This document shows, one piece after another, positions 58,085 to 64,000 of a DNA stretch of 64,000 nucleotides. Below the pieces are notes generated by a model. It worked only from the letters and a program-made list of their open reading frames with translations, did not search any database and was not told the origin of the DNA. Position numbers and translations under genes: made by a program. Position 1 is the stretch's first letter; each line of letters opens with the position of its first letter. This DNA is from Erpobdella octoculata (lineage: Eukaryota; Annelida; Clitellata; Hirudinida; Erpobdellidae): the NCBI GenBank assembly GCA_963978895.1, contig OZ022244.1, positions 25,138,192 to 25,202,191 on the forward strand, in the 5' to 3' direction.

Positions 58085-58969
58085 ATGGCATCTTGTATCG
58101 TGTACGTTCAACCCGTATTTATCCACAGACCTGCTGAATATTTTTACACTGGCTTTTTTCAATGTAAAACAGAGCTCAATTCAGCTGAAACTCATTGTTT
58201 CGAAGAAAATCATTTAAAATCTGCTTGCAAAAAGTCAGAGTATGTTATTGACCAGACAGGTGTAAAATGTTACTATGACAGACATGGAAAAAAACACATC
58301 ATTAAAAAGAACGCAGAAAATGAAAGCAAAAATGTTGAGGCAGTACAGATTTGCAACCGAACTTCTCAAAACCCAATAAACGTCAGAAAAACATTAGACT
58401 CGCCTATACCAGTGAACTTAAAAACAGTTTACGCACACAACTTGATTCAAAATACACAACAGTTGTTAACGGTTGTTCTCGACAAAAATGCTCTGCTAGA
58501 TTATTTGGCAGAGTTTGTCGAAATAATGAAAAAGGGAATATTCAAACTTGTGGTACCAACTATGGTGACTCACGAACTAACTAATTTGGCCTGCAATGGC
58601 CGAAAACTCAAACCTGGAGAAACGTCTGAAAAAATTGAAAACTTGAAACTAAAAGCAGCTCGTGCTTGTGCTTTTTTGAAAAGTGAACCTGTATCGAAAT
58701 ATCCTCTTATTTCATTTTGTACTGCTAAAGGTATATTTTCATCGTTTTCCGAACAAACTAAGGATGACGACAAATCCGGTCGGGGTTCAAGTTGTAATGA
58801 TGACGTGATCGTGAAATGCTGCGAAGTTCTCAAAAACAATAAGACCGATACAATGTATCTTGTCCTGCTGACAGGTGACAAAGAAATGCGTCAAAAAGCA
58901 TTGGTGAAAGGTGTCTGTTCTGAAACACCGAATACGTTTTTCAATTCTCTAAAAGCGTTAAATGTATAA
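58085..58969 (+). CDS. PIN array copy 31, intact 294 aa with altered active-site motif
   Basis: Same protein as copy 29 (T134K, F155L, N226K). Copies 31-32 repeat copies 29-30 at a distance of 2831 bp, a two-unit duplication. Confidence 0.84.
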   Translation: MASCIVYVQPVFIHRPAEYFYTGFFQCKTELNSAETHCFEENHLKSACKKSEYVIDQTGVKCYYDRHGKKHIIKKNAENESKNVEAVQICNRTSQNPINVRKTLDSPIPVNLKTVYAHNLIQNTQQLLTVVLDKNALLDYLAEFVEIMKKGIFKLVVPTMVTHELTNLACNGRKLKPGETSEKIENLKLKAARACAFLKSEPVSKYPLISFCTAKGIFSSFSEQTKDDDKSGRGSSCNDDVIVKCCEVLKNNKTDTMYLVLLTGDKEMRQKALVKGVCSETPNTFFNSLKALNV

Positions 58970-59500
58970 AAATAAGAAATAGCTAATGCTATTAGAACTT
59001 TTTTTGTGAACACCTGCGATTTCTGAACTCAGACAATTGTCAATTCAAAGTGAAAATAAAGAAGTCGAACGTACACAAGTGATGAAAACTAAGCGGGAAC
59101 GGAAAACAACCGGGCGCGAAAGAGCGCGCGGGAGAAAAAGAGAGAAGAAGCAGCAACAATGCAAGTTAACAACAAACTCATATACAACACAATAAATAAA
59201 TAAATAATTGTAATTATATATTTAAACAACCATACAAATAAAAGTGTTTATATAAAAGAATTTAACAACCAATCGTAGCAAGGACTGAGTTGCTAGATCC
59301 AATCAAATAGGACCTAATGCCGTATAGCCAATCATCTTCTCGCGAAGCCATTGTCGTATGGGTATAAATAGGAGTAACTTTTTCGTTTTTGTCATTTGAT
59401 ATTTTGACTCAGAGGCGTATACACTCCTGAGCGATTTGGACTAAGAAAGTGCTCTGTATCTTTCTATACACTTTTTTCTGTTAACACTTTTTAGCTTGTC

Positions 59501-60384
59501 ATGGCATCTTGTATCGTGTACGTTCAACCCGTATTTATCCACAGACCTGCTGAATATTTTTACACTGGCTTTTTTCAATGTAAAACAGAGCTCAATTCAG
59601 CTGAAACTCATTGTTTCGAAGAAAATCAATTAAAATCTGCTTGCAAAAAGTCAGAGTATGTTATTGACCAGACAGGTGTAAAATGTTACTATGACAGACA
59701 TGGAAAAAACACATCATTAAAAAGAACGCAGAAAATGAAAGCAAAAATGTTGAGACAGTACAGATTTGCAACAGAACTTCTCAAAACCCAATAAACGTCA
59801 GAAAAACATTAGACTCGCCTATACCAGTGAACTTAAAAACAGTTTATGCACACAACTTGATTCAAAATACACAACAGTTGTTAACGGTTGTTCTCGACAC
59901 AAATGCTCTGCTAGATTATTTGGCAGAGTTTGTCGAAATAATGAAAAAGGGAATATTCAAATTTGTGGTACCAACTATGGTGACTCACGAACTAACTAAT
60001 TTGGCCTGCAATGGCCGAAAACTCAAACCTGGAGAAACGTCTGAAAAAATTGAAAACTTGAAACTAAAAGCAGCTCGTGCTTGTGCTTTTTTGAAAAGTG
60101 AACCTGTATCGAAATATCCTCTTATTTCATTTTGTACTGCTAAAGGTATATTTTCATCGTTTTCCGAACAAACTAATGATGACGACAAATCCGGTCGGGG
60201 TTCAAGTTGTAATGATGACGTGATCGTGAAATGCTGCGAAGTTCTCAAAAACAATAAGACCGATACAATGTATCTTGTCCTGCTGACAGGTGACAAAGAA
60301 ATGCGTCAAAAAGCATTGGTGAAAGGTGTCTGTTCTGAAACACCGAATACGTTTTTCAATTCTCTAAAAGCGTTAAATGTATAA
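59501..60384 (+). pseudogene. PIN array copy 32, -1 frameshift, last copy
   Basis: Same A-run deletion and H43Q as copy 30. The 3' two-thirds is open. The unit is cut about 240 bp after the stop, where the array ends. The T-run context reads GACCTTTTTTT instead of GAACTTTTTTT. Confidence 0.9.
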
Positions 60385-60622
60385 AAATAAGAAATAGCTA
60401 ATGCTATTAGACCTTTTTTTGTGAACACCTGCGATTTCTGAACTCAGACAATTGTCAATTCAAAGTGAAAATAAAGAAGTCGAACGTACACAAGTGATGA
60501 AAACTAAGCGGGAACGGAAAACAACCGGGCGCGAAAGAGCGCGCGGGAGAAAAAGAGAGAAGAAGCAGCAACAATGCAAGTTAACAACAAACTCATATAC
60601 AACACAATAAATAAATAAATAA

Positions 60623-60647
60623 TCTATATATATAAAAATGAATGTTT
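60623..60647 (+). mobile_element. possible Helitron-type 5' terminus at the right array edge
   Basis: The array spacer stops at ...AATAA and continues as TCTATATATATAAAAATG. A TC start after A, with a TATATATATAAAAATG leader, resembles the 5' ends of many animal Helitrons. Only about 25 bp precede the microsatellite, so this is tentative. Confidence 0.3.
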
Positions 60648-60869
60648 GTATATATGTATATATGTATATATGTATATATGTATATATGTATATATGTATA
60701 TATGTATATATGTATATATGTATATATGTATATATGTATATATGTATATATGTATATATGTATATATGTATATATGTATATATGTATATATGTATATATG
60801 TATATATGTATATACGTATATATGTATATATGTATATATGTATATATGTATATATGTATATATGTATAT
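60648..60869. repeat. (TATATG)n microsatellite, left part
   Basis: About 37 hexamers with one interruption (TATACG near 60811). It is the same motif as at 62438-63500. Frames of alternating Ile/Tyr/Met/Cys/Val over it are artefacts. Confidence 0.97.
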
Positions 60870-60874
60870 TTATT

Positions 60875-60925
<51 letters not shown>

Positions 60926-62437
60926 TTGGTACACGAACAGAGGGACCCAAAGGGCCACTAATACTGTTCGGACAAAACACAATAAAAACTAAAGAAAAAC
61001 AAAACAAAATAAACCGTCTGATGTGAGGCGACGAGCCAGGCAAAAGTAAAACAGAAAAATTGTGTTCAAAATACAAACTATATGACTATATATGAATATT
61101 AACTAATACATAATAGATGGATTAGTAACAACAAGGTAATCAGATAAATATTTGTATTTAGATCTAGGTACCAGATAGATACTAGTTTTTAAATGATGAT
61201 GTCACAGAAGGAGTAATAATAGAGCAATCAGATATCTATTTATATGTGAGAAAGTTTTATAGGTTGGCTTCCGCTACGAGACATTTAAACCTACTGAGAG
61301 TGGTTGAACTGACAATATCGCTAGGCAGTTGGTTCCATATATTAATAATACGATTAGTATTGAAAAATTTGGTAACATCAACTCTTTTAAAGACAGATTT
61401 TAGCTTGAACGGTGACCCCTAGTGGAATGATACATGGAGAACTGAAAACTATGTTTTAAGTCGGAATCAATAAAACCGTTCAAAAAACTGTAGCACAAAC
61501 AAAGATCACTGATGAGTCTTCGGTGTTCAAGTGATGGGAGATTGAGAGTTTTGAGTCTCACCGCATACGGAAGGTTCTTGAGAGCCGGGATCGCCTTGGT
61601 AAATCTTTTTTGAATTCTTTCGATATCGTCAATAAGATATCGGTGATGAGGATTCCACACCTGCGAGCAATACTCCAGAAGAGGTCGAACATATGTGCAA
61701 AAAGATTGCTTAAGCAAATCTGGATCTTTAGATGTAAATGATTTAATGATGAGACGCGATCTCACAGACGCAACATGAACGATATTTGCCACGTGATATT
61801 TGAAACTCAGGCTAGCTTCCACAATTACTCCTAGGTCTCTGATATGATCAACGTTCTTTAGTTGGTAAGAGTCGATGGTGTAGATGGGAGATTTAAGTTT
61901 TGCACCTGCGGGACCAGAAATAGAGAGAACAAGACATTTTTCCAGTGCCAAGTTCAACTGCCAGTCTTTGCTCCATACCAGCAAGTGATCAATTGCCTTC
62001 TGTAAGTTGTTGGCATTAGGCTGGACAGGTGCATACAGTTTGATGTCATCGGCAGATAGTTTGACTGAGATCGATCCCAACTCCACACTATCTGTAACAT
62101 CGTTAATATAGATCAGGAACAGAGTTGGACCGAGAACACTGCCTTGCGGAACCCCGCTTGTAACAGCTCTTGGCTCAGACAGGCTACGGTCTATCTGAAC
62201 CATCTGGCGGCGATCCTTTAAAAAGTCAGTGATCCATGCCAATAGATCTCCAGCTATTCCATAAGCTTCCAACTTTCTTTTAAATTTGAAATGAGAAATG
62301 GAATCAAAGGCTTTTTGAAAATCAAAATAAATTATATCCGTGCGTCTGCGTTTCTCCATTGACAATGACCAGTCAGATACACATTCAAGTAGATTAGTAC
62401 TGGTTGACCTTGATTGTAAAAATCCATGTTGGTGTCG
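60870..62437 (-). mobile_element. 5'-truncated CR1/L2-like LINE, degenerate
   Basis: Minus strand: starts mid reverse transcriptase ([12 protein letters not shown] at 62437) and ends with a TTTA/AAAT-type tail (60870-60927). The 3' UTR is related to the LINE at 20446-24454 (CCGAACAGTATTAG.GGCC in both). RT motifs: [26 protein letters not shown], and SADD in place of FADD. A 1-bp loss near 61400 (after STRGH) shifts the C-terminal frame, which continues to IWNQLPSDIV. It lies inside the (TATATG)n tract, so no target duplication can be read. Confidence 0.85.
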
Positions 62438-63500
62438 ATATATATGTATATATGTATATATGTATATATGTATATATGTATATATGTATATATGTATATA
62501 TGTATATATGTATATATGTATATATGTATATATGTATATATGTATATATGTATATATGTATATATGTATATATGTATATATGTATATATGTATATATGTA
62601 TATATGTATATATGTATATATGTATATATGTATATATGTATATATGTATATATGTATATATGTATATATGTATATATGTATATATGTATATATGTATATA
62701 TGTATATATGTATATATGTATATATGTATATATGTATATATGTATATATGTATATATGTATATATGTATATATGTATATATGTATATATGTATATATGTA
62801 TATATGTATATATGTATATATGTATATATGTATATATGTATATATGTATATATGTATATATGTATATATGTATATATGTATATATGTATATATGTATATA
62901 TGTATATATGTATATATGTATATATGTATATATGTATATATGTATATATGTATATATGTATATATGTATATATGTATATATGTATATATGTATATATGTA
63001 TATATGTATATATGTATATATGTATATATGTATATATGTATATATGTATATATGTATATATGTATATATGTATATATGTATATATGTATATATGTATATA
63101 TGTATATATGTATATATGTATATATGTATATATGTATATATGTATATATGTATATATGTATATATGTATATATGTATATATGTATATATGTATATATGTA
63201 TATATGTATATATGTATATATGTATATATGTATATATGTATATATGTATATATGTATATATGTATATATGTATATATGTATATATGTATATATGTATATA
63301 TGTATATATGTATATATGTATATATGTATATATGTATATATGTATATATGTATATATGTATATATGTATATATGTATATATGTATATATGTATATATGTA
63401 TATATGTATATATGTATATATGTATATATGTATATATGTATATATGTATATTTGTATATATGTATATATGTATATATGTATATATGTATATATGTATATA
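62438..63500. repeat. (TATATG)n microsatellite, right part, about 177 repeats
   Basis: A nearly perfect hexamer run of 1.06 kb with one T/A change near 63450. It separates the truncated LINE from the Penelope-like fragment. Confidence 0.98.
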
Positions 63501-63716
63501 TTTTTCAAATAATTAGGAACAAGATGTTCTTTCAAACACGCTTTATTAAAGACTATGGCCCATTTCTTATTACAAACTTTTTCTATCAAACGTGAAACTT
63601 TTCGAAAATCGGAAATACCAAGACACTTTTGAACAAACTGGTATATATTTTTATTAATGTTATGGTCATGAGCTGACCTGCAGGTTTCGGCTTTATTAGC
63701 CATCATCAGAACTCAT
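63501..63716 (-). mobile_element. 5' fragment of a Penelope-like retroelement
   Basis: The minus-strand frame from 63706 ([10 protein letters not shown] ...) contains [11 protein letters not shown] and [17 protein letters not shown]. These resemble the N-terminal region upstream of the RT in Penelope-like proteins (hydrophobic helix, then Cys, then P-N-Y/F-L). The frame then runs into the microsatellite, so RT and GIY-YIG domains are absent. The hammerhead ribozyme overlapping its start supports the assignment, since such elements carry type I hammerheads in their terminal repeats. Confidence 0.5.
63668..63716 (-). ncRNA. type I hammerhead ribozyme motif
   Basis: Minus strand from 63716 to 63668. 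Stem I is ATGAGTT with AGCTCAT (7 bp, one G-U). Core CTGATGA is at 63709-63703. Stem II is GGC-TAATAAA-GCC preceded by one unpaired T. GAA is at 63688-63686. Stem III is ACC-TGCA-GGT. The cleavage triplet GTC ends at 63675, so cleavage would fall between 63675 and 63674. All invariant core bases are present. The short stem III is typical of retroelement hammerheads. The extra T before stem II might lower activity. Confidence 0.7.
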
Positions 63717-64000
63717 AAAACTAATTTACAGCTACAACGAAAATATATAAAGTGGTGTGGCGAGACATATCAGATATGTTTACACATCAATCGAGGTCAA
63801 AGTACAAAGAAGAGTAAAAGCAAATTATGAAAACCGCTAAGAAACAACCAAAAATTTTTTTGCCTCGGAGTAAATAAATAAACAAAAAATAAACAAAAAA
63901 TAAGAAAAAATAAAAAAATAAAAAATTACATGTGTTAAAATATACAACCAAATTAAGTAGTAAAATATAACTATTAAAAGAAAATTACTAATAAAAGCAA
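63717..64000. other. AT-rich end of window, possibly Penelope-like terminal repeat
   Basis: No coding frame was recognised. If the Penelope-like element continues, its 5' terminal repeat would lie here on the minus strand. A poly(A)/AATAAA-rich stretch occupies 63865-63935. Confidence 0.3.

Larger units (their letters stand above)
11902..60622 (+). repeat. 32-copy direct tandem array of a ~1.41-kb unit carrying a PIN-domain gene
   Basis: ATG-to-ATG spacing is 1416 bp (long class) or 1405-1406 bp. The difference is an 11-bp block (CTCATATACAA) in the spacer, missing downstream of copies 4, 5, 8, 16, 19, 20, 22 and 26. The array is bounded on both sides: homology begins at TTAAAAACAG (about 11902) within the gene of copy 1, and ends inside the spacer after copy 32 (about 60622). 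Units are nearly identical, and the most unusual units are at the edges (copies 1 and 2). Copies 4, 5, 8, 9, 12, 13, 15-19, 22-25, 27, 29 and 31 are open throughout (18). Copies 1, 2, 3, 6, 7, 10, 11, 14, 20, 21, 26, 28, 30 and 32 are broken (14). Confidence 0.97.

Noticed and set aside
11902..60622. CRISPR-like or plain satellite interpretation of the array
   Set aside because: Units are 1.4 kb, contain a full gene with promoter and polyadenylation signals, and have no spacer variation of CRISPR type.
62340..63595. Long ORFs of Ile/Tyr/Met/Cys/Val repeats in three plus frames
   Set aside because: Translation of the (TATATG)n microsatellite only.
61400..63706. A 768-codon minus-strand ORF joining Penelope-like, Ile/Tyr-repeat and RT segments
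   Set aside because: The TATATG hexamer lacks stops in this frame and fortuitously bridges two unrelated retroelement fragments.

Overview
This window looks like AT-rich nuclear DNA from an invertebrate animal. The evidence is two intron-bearing genes of metazoan type (a kelch-repeat protein and a nucleolin-like protein with GT-AG introns), CR1/L2-type LINEs, a Penelope-like element with a hammerhead ribozyme, a hAT element, and long microsatellites. The species cannot be named from the sequence alone.

Layout. 1-3826 (+): the 3' six exons of a kelch gene, with a nested hAT/LINE insertion in its first visible intron. 3827-5102: convergent intergenic DNA. 5170-8008 (-): a complete eight-exon nucleolin-like gene. 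The exon model closes at exactly 450 codons plus stop, and the start codon is the last codon of exon 1. 8082-9632: a DNA transposon with terminal inverted repeats, a 9-bp target duplication and a decayed Ulp1-type protease fragment, ending about 65 bp upstream of the nucleolin start. 9642-11811: gene-poor DNA with degenerate hexamer minisatellites and a (CA)n tract of about 145 repeats.

11902-60622 is the centrepiece: a direct tandem array of 32 copies of a roughly 1.41-kb unit. Each unit holds one intronless gene for a 294-residue protein with a C-terminal PIN-type ribonuclease domain (D133, E164, D239/D240, D265) and a Cys/His-containing N-terminal region I do not recognise. Each unit carries its own apparent Pol II promoter (three CCAAT boxes about 30 bp apart plus TATAAATA), a 6-bp/4-nt stem-loop just after the stop codon, a T tract and an AATAAA. 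Eighteen copies are open end to end. Fourteen are broken by nonsense changes, frameshifts, a deletion, 5' truncation or a LINE. Private variants shared between distant units show repeated block duplication and unequal exchange. An apparently full-length, two-ORF CR1/L2-like LINE with a 5-bp target duplication interrupts copy 7, and a short poly(A)-tailed retroposon lies in the copy 2 leader.

60623-64000: the array stops at a Helitron-like TC terminus and a (TATATG)n microsatellite. A 5'-truncated LINE (-) lies inside the microsatellite, and a Penelope-like fragment with a foldable hammerhead ribozyme (-) lies beyond it. The kelch and nucleolin genes are ordinary host genes with no visible link to the array. 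The array itself is the candidate for an undescribed system: a gene-bearing satellite encoding a putative RNA endonuclease with histone-gene-like architecture.
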